Below, one piece after another: positions 41,859 through 49,544 of a stretch of 64,000 nucleotides of DNA. Below the pieces are notes generated by a model. It searched no databases, was not told where the DNA came from, and saw only the letters and a program-made list of their open reading frames with translations. The DNA is from Pseudaquabacterium pictum. GTDB taxonomy: Bacteria > Pseudomonadota > Gammaproteobacteria > Burkholderiales > Burkholderiaceae_C. The stretch spans positions 1 through 64,000 of the forward strand of contig NZ_BJCL01000016.1 of the NCBI RefSeq assembly GCF_005403045.1, read 5' to 3'. A program made the translations under genes and the position numbers. Position 1 is the stretch's first letter. Each line of letters begins with the position of its first letter.

Positions 41859-41870
41859 TCCGGGTTGACG
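41853..41870. promoter_or_regulatory. Predicted PpsR operator of bchF, one mismatch
   Basis: TGTCAATCCGGGTTGACG differs from TGT-N12-ACA only at the last base. The inner dyad GTCAA-N6-TTGAC is perfect. It covers the -35 box of the bchF promoter and may also affect divergent ppaA. Confidence 0.65.
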
Positions 41871-42053
41871 TCTTTCACGCCTGACATTAACCTTGTGCTC
41901 AACTCGGCATTGCCCCCCACTTGACGGACCCTGGGGAGGAACTGACATTCGATCCGAGTTCCGAACGACAGACGCTTGACGACTGCCCGGGTGCCCGTTG
42001 AGCCTGCCGCTTTGGTGCCGGCTGCACGTGGAACCCTGGTGGAGGAGATCGCA

Positions 42054-42989
42054 GTGAGCCGCATCCAACGAGACAATACAAGCGCCTCAGACGCGCCCGC
42101 CGCCGACTGGCACAGCGCCGAGCAACCCGATTGCTGGGCAGAGATGCAGGCCGTCAATGCCGACGATGGCCCCAATGCCTGGGCCCGCCTGGCCGCACAG
42201 CGCCCCGCGGTCGAAGAGCGGCTGTCGCGGCTGGTCAGCACCATCGAGCACGACATCATCCCGCGCCTGGTGAGGGCGCATGCGCAGGCGCCCGTGGCTG
42301 CCGGCAGCGCCGAGCTGAACCTGCCGACCCGGGCCGAGGTGCTGGCCTTCACCCAGCTGGTGATGGACCGTGACGACGCCGGCATCCACGGCCACCTGGC
42401 GGCGCAGCGCGCGCGTGGCGTCAGCGTCGAATCGCTCTACGTCGGCCTGCTGGCGCCCGCCGCCCGGCACCTGGGTGAACTGTGGGACGATGACCGCTGC
42501 CACTTTGCCGACGTCACTGTCGGCATGGGGCGGCTGCAGCAGATCATGCGCGGCCTGAGCACCGCGTTCGGCACCGAGATCGATCCGCCAGCCGGTGGCC
42601 GCCGCGCGTTGTTGATGCCCGCACCCGGCGACCAGCATACTTTCGGGTTGTCGATGGTGGCCGAATTCTTCGCCCGGGCGGGCTGGGAAGTGGTGGGCGT
42701 GATGGACCCGCAGGCCACCGGGTTCGAAGACAAGGTCAAGGAAGAATGGTTCGATCTGGTGGGCATCTCCGCGGGCAGCACCACGCGCCTGGAGAGCATG
42801 CTCTCGTGCATTGCCAAGGTGCGGCGGCTGTCACACAACCGCTCGGTGGCCGTGATGGTCGGCGGGCCGCTGTTCGTCACCCACCCCGAGCTGGTGGAAC
42901 AACTGGGCGCCGACGGTGTCGTCACCGATGGCCAGCATGCGCCCGCCCTGGCCGAGCGCCTGCTCGGCCGACGCGTCAAAGGGTTCTGA
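42054..42989 (+). CDS. ppaA: PpaA/AerR cobalamin-binding antirepressor
   Basis: PpaA/AerR proteins bind cobalamin and modulate PpsR/CrtJ in response to light or oxygen. With the GTG start at 42054, after a GGAGGAG ribosome site, the protein has 311 residues. Residues ~90-175 are the B12-cap helical domain (RHLGELWDDDRCHFADVTVGMGR in part). The B12-binding Rossmann domain follows with the DxHxxG motif DQHTFG, His195, the expected axial cobalt ligand, and later SAGSTTRLESM and VGGPLF. It sits directly upstream of a ppsR gene, as in other purple bacteria. The frame is open to an ATG at 41976, but that lacks a ribosome site. Confidence 0.9.
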   Translation: MSRIQRDNTSASDAPAADWHSAEQPDCWAEMQAVNADDGPNAWARLAAQRPAVEERLSRLVSTIEHDIIPRLVRAHAQAPVAAGSAELNLPTRAEVLAFTQLVMDRDDAGIHGHLAAQRARGVSVESLYVGLLAPAARHLGELWDDDRCHFADVTVGMGRLQQIMRGLSTAFGTEIDPPAGGRRALLMPAPGDQHTFGLSMVAEFFARAGWEVVGVMDPQATGFEDKVKEEWFDLVGISAGSTTRLESMLSCIAKVRRLSHNRSVAVMVGGPLFVTHPELVEQLGADGVVTDGQHAPALAERLLGRRVKGF

Positions 42990-43023
42990 ACCGCCACGCA
43001 CTCCGGCAACAGGAATTTCCGGC

Positions 43024-44481
43024 ATGAAAAAGAAGAAGCCGGCTGTCCCCCGCGCGCTGGGGGAGTTCACGCTGGCCAGCCAGACCCTCGCGGACCTCAG
43101 TCCGCAGGCGATCTCGCTGCTGCTGTGCACCGCAGCCGACATCACCCTGGTGCTGGATGACACCGGCACGATCATCGACATCGCCTATGGCGACGAGGCC
43201 CTGGCCGCCGAGCTGGGGGACGAGTGGATCGGCCAGCGCTGGGTCGACACCGTCACCGAGGACAGCCACCCCAAGATCCGTGCGCTGCTGGCACCGCCGG
43301 CGCCCGGCGCCATGCGCTGGCGGCAGATCAACCACCCGCAGCCCGACGGCGGCACCATGGCATTGAGCTTCGCCAGCCATGCCATCCCGGCGCAGGGCCG
43401 CCACCCGGCGCGCTGGTTCGCCTTCGGCCGCGACCAGCGGGTGACCATGGCGCTGCAGCAGCGCCTGGTGGAAGCCCAGCTGTCGGTCGAGCGCGACTAC
43501 GCCCGCTTCCGGCAGGCCGAGCTGCGCTACCGCCAGCTGTTCCAGATGGCTGGCGAGGCCGTGCTGGTGATCGACGCCGGCACCGGGCGGGTGCTGGAGG
43601 CCAACCCGGCCGCCGTCACGATGATGGGCACGCCAGCAGACAAGATGGTGGGCCAGGTGTTCCCGCTGGGGCTCACCGCGCGCAGCACGAAGCTGGTGGC
43701 CGGCCTGCTGGCCACCGCACGGCGCACCGGCCGCGCCGACCCGGTCAACGCCGAGCTGGCCGAAGGCCGCAGCGCGGTGCAGGTGTCGGCCTCGCTGCTG
43801 CACCAGGACCAGTCCCACTTGCTGCTGGTGCGGCTGTCACGCATCGACAGCCAGGCCGCCCAGGCCCACGGCGCCGAATCGGCCATGCTGCTGCAGCTGG
43901 CCCAGGGCGCGCCCGACGGCCTGGTGGTGACCGACCTGGACGGCCTGGTGCAGGCCGCCAATGCCGAATTCCTGACGCTGTGCCAGGTGGCCGGTGAGGA
44001 GCAGATGCGCGGCCAGTCGCTGGAGCGCTGGCTGGGGCGCACCGACGTCGACCTGGGCGTGCTGGTCTCCAACCTGCGCCAGCGTGGCACGGTCAAGCTG
44101 TTCGCCACCACGCTGCGCGGCGAGTTCGGCGCCAACACCGAGGTCGAGATCTCGGCCGTCACCGTCACCCGGTCCGATCCGATGCTGCTGGGCTTCACCG
44201 TGCGCGATGTCGGCCGCCGGCTGCAGCCGGAGGCGGCGGCCACCCAGGCGCTGCCGCGTTCGGTCAACCAGCTCACCGAGCTGGTGGGCCGGGTGCCGAT
44301 GAAGGACATCGTCGGCGAGACGACGGACCTGATCGAGAAGCGCTGCATCGAGGCCGCGCTGGAGCTCACCCGCGACAACCGCGCCTCGGCCGCCGAGATC
44401 CTGGGCCTGTCGCGGCAAAGCCTGTACGTCAAGCTGCGGCGCTACGGGCTGGGCGACCTGGGACCGGGCGTCGACAAGTAG
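43024..44481 (+). CDS. ppsR: PpsR/CrtJ-family repressor, ppaA-linked copy
   Basis: This 485-residue regulator with three PAS-type domains, a Q-linker and a C-terminal FIS-type HTH is the canonical PpsR copy of the window. The HTH reads RCIEAALELTRDNRASAAEI and onwards LGLSRQSLYVKLRRYGLGD, nearly the family consensus. It carries the redox-active cysteine that the other copy (4712-6172) lacks. The Lys-rich N-terminus begins MKKKKPAVPRALG. It follows ppaA by 34 bp and ends before a hairpin and the bchG operator. It is expected to repress bch, crt and puc genes under oxygen. Confidence 0.93.
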   Translation: MKKKKPAVPRALGEFTLASQTLADLSPQAISLLLCTAADITLVLDDTGTIIDIAYGDEALAAELGDEWIGQRWVDTVTEDSHPKIRALLAPPAPGAMRWRQINHPQPDGGTMALSFASHAIPAQGRHPARWFAFGRDQRVTMALQQRLVEAQLSVERDYARFRQAELRYRQLFQMAGEAVLVIDAGTGRVLEANPAAVTMMGTPADKMVGQVFPLGLTARSTKLVAGLLATARRTGRADPVNAELAEGRSAVQVSASLLHQDQSHLLLVRLSRIDSQAAQAHGAESAMLLQLAQGAPDGLVVTDLDGLVQAANAEFLTLCQVAGEEQMRGQSLERWLGRTDVDLGVLVSNLRQRGTVKLFATTLRGEFGANTEVEISAVTVTRSDPMLLGFTVRDVGRRLQPEAAATQALPRSVNQLTELVGRVPMKDIVGETTDLIEKRCIEAALELTRDNRASAAEILGLSRQSLYVKLRRYGLGDLGPGVDK

Positions 44482-44490
44482 CCGGCCCCC

Positions 44491-44516
44491 GCCGGGCACC
44501 GGTTCGCATGCCCGGC
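44491..44516 (+). terminator. Hairpin after ppsR
   Basis: GCCGGGCA and TGCCCGGC pair across a 10-base loop 10 bp after the ppsR stop. There is no T-tract, so termination is uncertain; the hairpin separates ppsR from the bchG promoter. Confidence 0.4.
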
Positions 44517-44520
44517 CTCC

Positions 44521-44538
44521 TGTAAATCCCGGTTGACA
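44521..44538. promoter_or_regulatory. Predicted PpsR operator upstream of bchG
   Basis: TGTAAATCCCGGTTGACA matches TGT-N12-ACA and ends in a TTGACA -35-like box. It lies 30 bp before the bchG start. A dyad TGACAC-N6-GTGTCA (44534-44551) overlaps it. Confidence 0.8.
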
Positions 44539-44568
44539 CTTTTGCGTGTCAGGCTGAAGAATGGACGC

Positions 44569-45456
44569 ATGTCCAGGCCTGCACTGTCCACCGTCGCCGA
44601 GCTGTTCAAGCCGATCACCTGGTTCCCGCCGATGTGGGCCTTTGGCTGCGGCGTCGTGGCCTCGGGCGCGCCGGTGTCCGAGCGCTGGGGCCTGGTGCTG
44701 GTGGGCGTGCTGCTGGCCGGGCCGCTGGTCTGCGCCACCAGCCAGGCGGTGAACGACTGGTTCGACCGCCATGTCGATGCCATCAACGAGCCGAACCGGC
44801 CGATCCCGTCGGGCCGCATGCCGGGCCGCTGGGGGCTGTACATCGCGGTGCTGTGGACGTTGCTGTCGCTGGCCGTGGGCCTGGTGCTGGGGCCGGTGGG
44901 CTTTGCCGCTGCGGCCGTGGGCCTGCTGCTGGCCTGGGCCTACAGCGCGCCGCCGCTGCGCCTGAAGCGCAACGGCTGGTGGGGCAACGCGGCCTGCGGG
45001 CTGTCCTATGAAGGCCTGGCCTGGATCACCGGTGCCGCGGTGATGGCCGCCGGCGGCTGGCCCAGCGAGCGCTCGATGCTGCTGGCCCTGCTCTACAGCG
45101 TGGGCGCGCACGGCATCATGACGCTGAACGACTTCAAGTCGATCGAGGGCGACAAGCAGATGGGCATCGGCTCGCTGCCGGTGCGCCTGGGCGTGGACGG
45201 CGCCGCCCGCGCCGCCTGCTTCCTGATGGCCGGGCCGCAGGCGGTGGTGGTGGCCATGCTGATCGAGTGGGGCGCCATCGGCCATGCGCTGGGCGTGGCC
45301 GGCCTGCTGGCAGTGCAGCTGGGCCTGATGTGGCGCTTCCTGGCCGCACCGCGCGAGCGCGCCACCTGGTACAGCGCGCTGGGCATCAACTTCTTCGTGC
45401 TCGGCATGCTGGTCAGCGCCTTCGCGCTGCGCGCGACGACGGGGCAGACGGGGTGA
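44569..45456 (+). CDS. bchG: Bacteriochlorophyll synthase
   Basis: BchG attaches the geranylgeranyl or phytyl chain to bacteriochlorophyllide. The 295-residue UbiA-type prenyltransferase has the Asp-rich motifs VNDWFDRHVDAINEPNRPIP and NDFKSIEGDKQMG, and ~8 membrane helices. The start MSRPALSTVAELFKPITWF is chosen over an upstream in-frame ATG at 44533, which lies in the operator. Its stop overlaps the GTG start of the next gene. Confidence 0.95.
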   Translation: MSRPALSTVAELFKPITWFPPMWAFGCGVVASGAPVSERWGLVLVGVLLAGPLVCATSQAVNDWFDRHVDAINEPNRPIPSGRMPGRWGLYIAVLWTLLSLAVGLVLGPVGFAAAAVGLLLAWAYSAPPLRLKRNGWWGNAACGLSYEGLAWITGAAVMAAGGWPSERSMLLALLYSVGAHGIMTLNDFKSIEGDKQMGIGSLPVRLGVDGAARAACFLMAGPQAVVVAMLIEWGAIGHALGVAGLLAVQLGLMWRFLAAPRERATWYSALGINFFVLGMLVSAFALRATTGQTG

Positions 45457-46820
45457 GCACCGCGGCCGGTCAGCACTTCGGGTGGGTGCAGATCCTGCGG
45501 CTGGGCCTGGTACAGGCCTGCCTGGGTGCGGTGGTGGTCACCACCACCTCGACGCTGAACCGGGTGATGGTGGTGGAGCTGGCCCTGCCGGCGCTGCTGC
45601 CCGGCGCCCTGGTGGCGCTGCACTACCTGGTGCAGATGCTGCGGCCCAGGCTGGGCCATGGCAGCGACGTGACGGCCCGGCGCACGCCGTGGATCATCGG
45701 CGGCATGGCGGTGCTGGCGTCCGGCGGCTTCCTGGCGGCGCTGGCCACGGTGTGGATGGGCAGCGCTCCGGCGGCCGGCATCGTGCTGGCGGTGGCCGCC
45801 TTCGTGCTGATCGGCCTGGGCGTCGGCGCTGCCGGCACCTCGCTGCTGGTGCTGCTGGCCAAGCGGGTGGCGGCCGAGCGCCGCGCCGCCGCCGCCACCA
45901 CGGTGTGGCTGATGATGATCGTCGGCTTCGCCGTCACCGCCGGCATCAGCGGCAAGCTGCTGGATCCGTACACCCCGGCCCGCCTGCTGCAGGTGTGCGG
46001 CGGCGTGTGCCTGCTCGCCCTGGTGGTGGCCTTGCTGGCGGTGTGGGGCGTGGAGACGGCGCAGCGGCCTGCCCACGCCGAGGCCGAGGCCCCCAAGCCC
46101 GACTTCCGCACCGCGCTGGCCCAGGTGTGGGCCGACGCCGACGCCCGCCGCTTCACCATCTTCGTCTTCGTCTCGATGCTGGCCTACAGCGCGCAGGACC
46201 TGATCCTGGAGCCGTTCGCCGGCCTGGTGCATGGCTACACGCCCGGCGAGAGCACCCAGCTGTCCGGCGTGCAGCACGGCGGCGTGCTGCTGGGCATGCT
46301 GATGGCCGCGTTCGCCGGCCGGCGCCTGGCCGGCCGCGCACTGGGCTCGCTGCGCGGCTGGGTGGTGGGTGGCTGCATCGCCTCGGCGCTGGCCATGGCC
46401 GGCCTGGTGGCCGCCGGTCTGCTGGGCCCGGCCTGGCCGCTGCGGGCCACGGTGTTCCTGCTGGGCGTGTCCAACGGCGCGTTCTCCATCGCTGCCATCG
46501 GCGCCATGATGGCCCTGGCCACCGAGGGCAGCCCCGGCCGCGAAGGCGTGCGCATGGGCCTGTGGGGCGCGGCGCAGGCCGTGGCCTTCGGCCTCGGCGG
46601 ATTGCTGGGCGCAGCCGCCAGCGATCTGACACGCCGCCTGATCGGCAGCCCGGGCACGGCCTACGCGGCGGTGTTCGCGCTCGAAGCCCTGTTGTTCCTG
46701 GTGGCCGCCGCGCTGGCCTGGCGCGTTGCGGTACCGGCGCCTGCACCCTCCCCCAGCCCCGCCGCCGGCCCGCGGCGCGGCAGCCTCACCCACGCCAACG
46801 ATCTCGGAGCGGCGACATGA
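45453..46820 (+). CDS. BCD-family membrane protein between bchG and bchP
   Basis: This is a 455-residue, ~12-helix member of the family that also includes PucC and LhaA, and the most divergent of the three here. It lacks the RFLPFADA start but keeps TSTLNRVMVVELALPALLP, YSAQDLILEPFAG and GLWGAAQAVAFGLGG. In Rhodobacter the gene at this position (orf428, often bch2) is thought to take part in pigment delivery. It starts with GTG in a GTGA overlap with bchG and ends in an ATGA overlap with bchP, so the three proteins are made together. Confidence 0.87.
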   Translation: MSTAAGQHFGWVQILRLGLVQACLGAVVVTTTSTLNRVMVVELALPALLPGALVALHYLVQMLRPRLGHGSDVTARRTPWIIGGMAVLASGGFLAALATVWMGSAPAAGIVLAVAAFVLIGLGVGAAGTSLLVLLAKRVAAERRAAAATTVWLMMIVGFAVTAGISGKLLDPYTPARLLQVCGGVCLLALVVALLAVWGVETAQRPAHAEAEAPKPDFRTALAQVWADADARRFTIFVFVSMLAYSAQDLILEPFAGLVHGYTPGESTQLSGVQHGGVLLGMLMAAFAGRRLAGRALGSLRGWVVGGCIASALAMAGLVAAGLLGPAWPLRATVFLLGVSNGAFSIAAIGAMMALATEGSPGREGVRMGLWGAAQAVAFGLGGLLGAAASDLTRRLIGSPGTAYAAVFALEALLFLVAAALAWRVAVPAPAPSPSPAAGPRRGSLTHANDLGAAT

Positions 46821-48046
46821 CACCCAAGCCCAGCACGGCAGCGACGCCAGAGACTTTCGATGTGGTGGTGGTGGGCGGCGGACCCGCCGGCGCCACTGCG
46901 GCCGACGACCTGGCCCGCCAGGGCCGCAAGGTGCTGCTGCTCGACCGCGCCGGCCGCATCAAGCCCTGTGGCGGTGCCATCCCGCCGCGGCTGATCAAGG
47001 ACTTCGCCATCCCCGATTCGCAGCTGGCCGCGCGCGCGCACTCGGCGCGCATGGTGTCGCCGTCGGATGTGCGGGTCGACATCCCGATCGAAGGCGGCTT
47101 CGTCGGCATGGTCGACCGCGAGCACTTCGACGAATGGCTGCGCGAACGCGCCGCCAGCCACGGGGCCCAGCGCCGCAGCGGCCGCTTCGAGCGGCTGGAG
47201 CGCGACGCCGACGGCACCGCGATGATCCTCTACCGGCCCAGCGGCGGCGATGGGGCCGAGGCCGACGGCCCGCTGTGGTCGGTGCGGGCCAAGGCGGTGA
47301 TCGGGGCCGACGGCGCCCGCTCCGCGGTGGCACAGCAGGCCATCCCGGGCATCGAGAAGGTGGCCTGCGTGTTCGCGTACCACGAGATCATCGCCCTGCC
47401 CGAGCAGCAGCCCGCGGGCTACGACCCGACCCGCTGCGACGTGGTCTACCGCGGCAGCATCTCGCCCGACTTCTATGGCTGGGTGTTCCCGCACGGCAAG
47501 ACGCTGTCGATCGGCACCGGCAGCGCCGACAAGGGCTTCAGCCTGCGCAGCGCCGTGGCCACGCTGCGCGCCGACGCCGGCCTGGCCGGCGCCCGCACCA
47601 TCCGCCGCGAGGGTGCGCCACTGCCGATGAAGCCGCTCAAGCGCTGGGACAACGGCCGCGACGTGGTGGTGGTGGGCGATGCCGCCGGCGTGATCGCGCC
47701 GTCGTCGGGCGAGGGGATCTACTACGCCATGGCCAGCGGCCGGCATGCCGCCACGGCGGTGGGCGCGCTGCTGGAAGGCGCCTCGCCCCGCTGCCTGGGC
47801 CAGGCACGCAAGCTGTTCATGCGCGAGCATGGCCGCGTCTTCTGGGTGCTGGGCATCATGCAGCGCTTCTGGTATTCCAGCGACAAGCGCCGCGAGCGCT
47901 TCGTCAGCATCTGCAAGGACAAGGACGTGCAGCAGCTGACCTTCGACGCCTACATGAACAAGCGCCTGGTGCGCAAGAAGCCGATGGCCCACGTCCGCAT
48001 CTTCTTCAAGGACATGGCGCACCTGCTGGGCCTGGTGCGGGTGTGA
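46817..48046 (+). CDS. bchP: Geranylgeranyl reductase
   Basis: BchP reduces the geranylgeranyl side chain of bacteriochlorophyll to phytyl. The 409-residue flavoprotein has the FAD motif VVVVGGGPAGATAADDLA, the family signature IKPCGGAIPPRL and VVVVGDAAGVIAPSSGEGI. It starts in an ATGA overlap with the preceding transporter. The C-terminal ~60 residues are rich in Lys/Arg, as usual. Confidence 0.94.
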   Translation: MTPKPSTAATPETFDVVVVGGGPAGATAADDLARQGRKVLLLDRAGRIKPCGGAIPPRLIKDFAIPDSQLAARAHSARMVSPSDVRVDIPIEGGFVGMVDREHFDEWLRERAASHGAQRRSGRFERLERDADGTAMILYRPSGGDGAEADGPLWSVRAKAVIGADGARSAVAQQAIPGIEKVACVFAYHEIIALPEQQPAGYDPTRCDVVYRGSISPDFYGWVFPHGKTLSIGTGSADKGFSLRSAVATLRADAGLAGARTIRREGAPLPMKPLKRWDNGRDVVVVGDAAGVIAPSSGEGIYYAMASGRHAATAVGALLEGASPRCLGQARKLFMREHGRVFWVLGIMQRFWYSSDKRRERFVSICKDKDVQQLTFDAYMNKRLVRKKPMAHVRIFFKDMAHLLGLVRV

Positions 48047-48053
48047 GGCGGCG

Positions 48054-48392
48054 GTGAACGACCCCATCGTCCTGCTCTGGAGCTGGCTGGCCGTGGGCCA
48101 GCCGGAGGCACCACTGGTGCCGACCTGGTTGACGCTGACCGTGGCCCTGGCCACCGCCGCGATGCTGGTGGAGGCCGTGCTGCTGCTGGCCTGGCACCGC
48201 CGCACCGGCGGCGGCTTGCCGCCGCGCAGCCTGCTGCCCACGTTGGTGGCAGGCGGTGGCCTGATGGGCGCCCTGCTGGCGCTGCTGGCGGGCGCGCCGC
48301 TGGGCTTCCTGCTGGCGCTGCTGGCCCTGGCCGGCATCGGCCATGTGGTCGACCTGCGGCACCGTTGGCAGCCCCGCAGCCGCCAGGGCTGA
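48054..48392 (+). CDS. Small membrane protein downstream of bchP
   Basis: This 112-residue protein starts at a GTG, 7 bp after the bchP stop. It has about three hydrophobic helices (~21-48, ~60-80, ~82-100) and a basic end (LRHRWQPRSRQ). It is probably co-transcribed with bchG-bchP and marks the right edge of the photosynthesis cluster. I do not recognise its family. Confidence 0.6.
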   Translation: MNDPIVLLWSWLAVGQPEAPLVPTWLTLTVALATAAMLVEAVLLLAWHRRTGGGLPPRSLLPTLVAGGGLMGALLALLAGAPLGFLLALLALAGIGHVVDLRHRWQPRSRQG

Positions 48393-48525
48393 GCCGCCGC
48401 CGCAGCTGTCAAAGTTCAACCGGATTCCCCCGAACGAAGGGGTTGGGGTGGCTGCGCCTGGCGCCGCCGGATGCCACATTGCCGAGCAGTGCCGCCGACG
48501 CGGCGCATGACTGCGAGGTGGTCCC

Positions 48526-49518
48526 ATGGTCCTTCGTTCAACCCAACGGCTGCTGGGCGCGGCCGCCCTGGCCTCGCTGACCGCAGGCCACGCCCTGGCG
48601 CTGGACGCGCCGCTGGCCGCCGATGCCCACACCAGCACCGCCGTGCCCGCCAGCAACTTCGGCAGCGCCGCCACGCTGAACGTCGGCGGTGGCGCCACCG
48701 GCCTGCTGCGCTTCGACCTCGGCACGCTGCCCGCGGGCACCACTGCCGCCAAGCTGAGCAAGGCCACGCTGGTGCTGTACGTCAACCGCGTCGGCAGCCC
48801 CGGCGCCATCGACCTGCATCCGGTCAACGGCAACTGGACCGAGTCCGCCGTCACCGCCGCCAGCCAGCCGCCGGCCGGCGGCAGCAGCCTGTTCAGCCTG
48901 GCCCTGCCGGCAGCCGGCCAGTACATGGCGGTGGACGTGACCGCCCAGGTGAAGACCTGGATCAGCAACCCGGCCACCAACTTCGGCTGGGCCATCGCCC
49001 CGGCCCTGACCGCGCCGGCCACGGTCGCGTTCTTCGACAGCAAGGAGAACACCGCCACCGGCCATGTGGCACGCCTGGACCTGACGCTGGCCGACCAGGG
49101 CCCCAAGGGGGACCCGGGCCCGCAGGGCCTGCCCGGGCTCCCTGGCGCGCCCGGTGCGACCGGCGCCACCGGACCCACGGGCGCCACCGGGCCCCAGGGC
49201 CCACGGGGCCTGACCGGTGCCACCGGCCCGGCCGGCCCAGTGAACCTGTTCTACCGCCGCAACGACAGCAGCATGGCCGGCAATGTGCGGGCCGAGCGCA
49301 CCCTCGCCTGCCCCGCCGGCACCCGGGTCGTCGGCGGCGGCTGCGGCCACCGGGACTTCAACGACGCCGCGCCGGACATCAAGATCAACTTCAGCGGCCC
49401 CAACCCGTCGACGCCGACGACCACCTGGCGCTGTGTGATGACCAACAACAGCAGCGCGTCCCGCGCGGTGCAGATCTATGCCATCTGCGCCGAGGCCAGC
49501 AACACCAACGGCCCCTGA
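48526..49518 (+). CDS. Secreted DNRLRE-domain protein with collagen-like repeats
   Basis: This 330-residue predicted exported protein has a signal peptide (1-25, ending AGHALA), a DNRLRE-type beta-sandwich domain (~27-195) and a collagen-like Gly-X-Y run of about 15 triplets (GPKGDPGPQGLPG and onward). A ~75-residue C-terminal domain with three cysteines follows. DNRLRE domains occur in surface proteins next to repeat stalks; the role here is unknown, perhaps adhesion or matrix. Its 48592-49168 part is nearly identical in DNA to 50244-50820 in the next gene. Confidence 0.85.
   Translation: MVLRSTQRLLGAAALASLTAGHALALDAPLAADAHTSTAVPASNFGSAATLNVGGGATGLLRFDLGTLPAGTTAAKLSKATLVLYVNRVGSPGAIDLHPVNGNWTESAVTAASQPPAGGSSLFSLALPAAGQYMAVDVTAQVKTWISNPATNFGWAIAPALTAPATVAFFDSKENTATGHVARLDLTLADQGPKGDPGPQGLPGLPGAPGATGATGPTGATGPQGPRGLTGATGPAGPVNLFYRRNDSSMAGNVRAERTLACPAGTRVVGGGCGHRDFNDAAPDIKINFSGPNPSTPTTTWRCVMTNNSSASRAVQIYAICAEASNTNGP
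48592..49168. repeat. Direct repeat copy A, DNRLRE-collagen coding
   Basis: This is collinear without gaps with 50244-50820 (constant offset 1652 bp) and differs at scattered, mostly silent positions. It spans the end of the signal peptide, the whole DNRLRE domain and the start of the collagen-like run, after which length differences begin. Confidence 0.9.
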
Positions 49519-49544
49519 GCGACCAGCCCCCCACAGGAGTTCCC

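Noticed and set aside
48395-48525. A terminator at CCCC-GAACGAA-GGGG downstream of bchP
   Set aside because: The stem is only four bases and has no T-tract.
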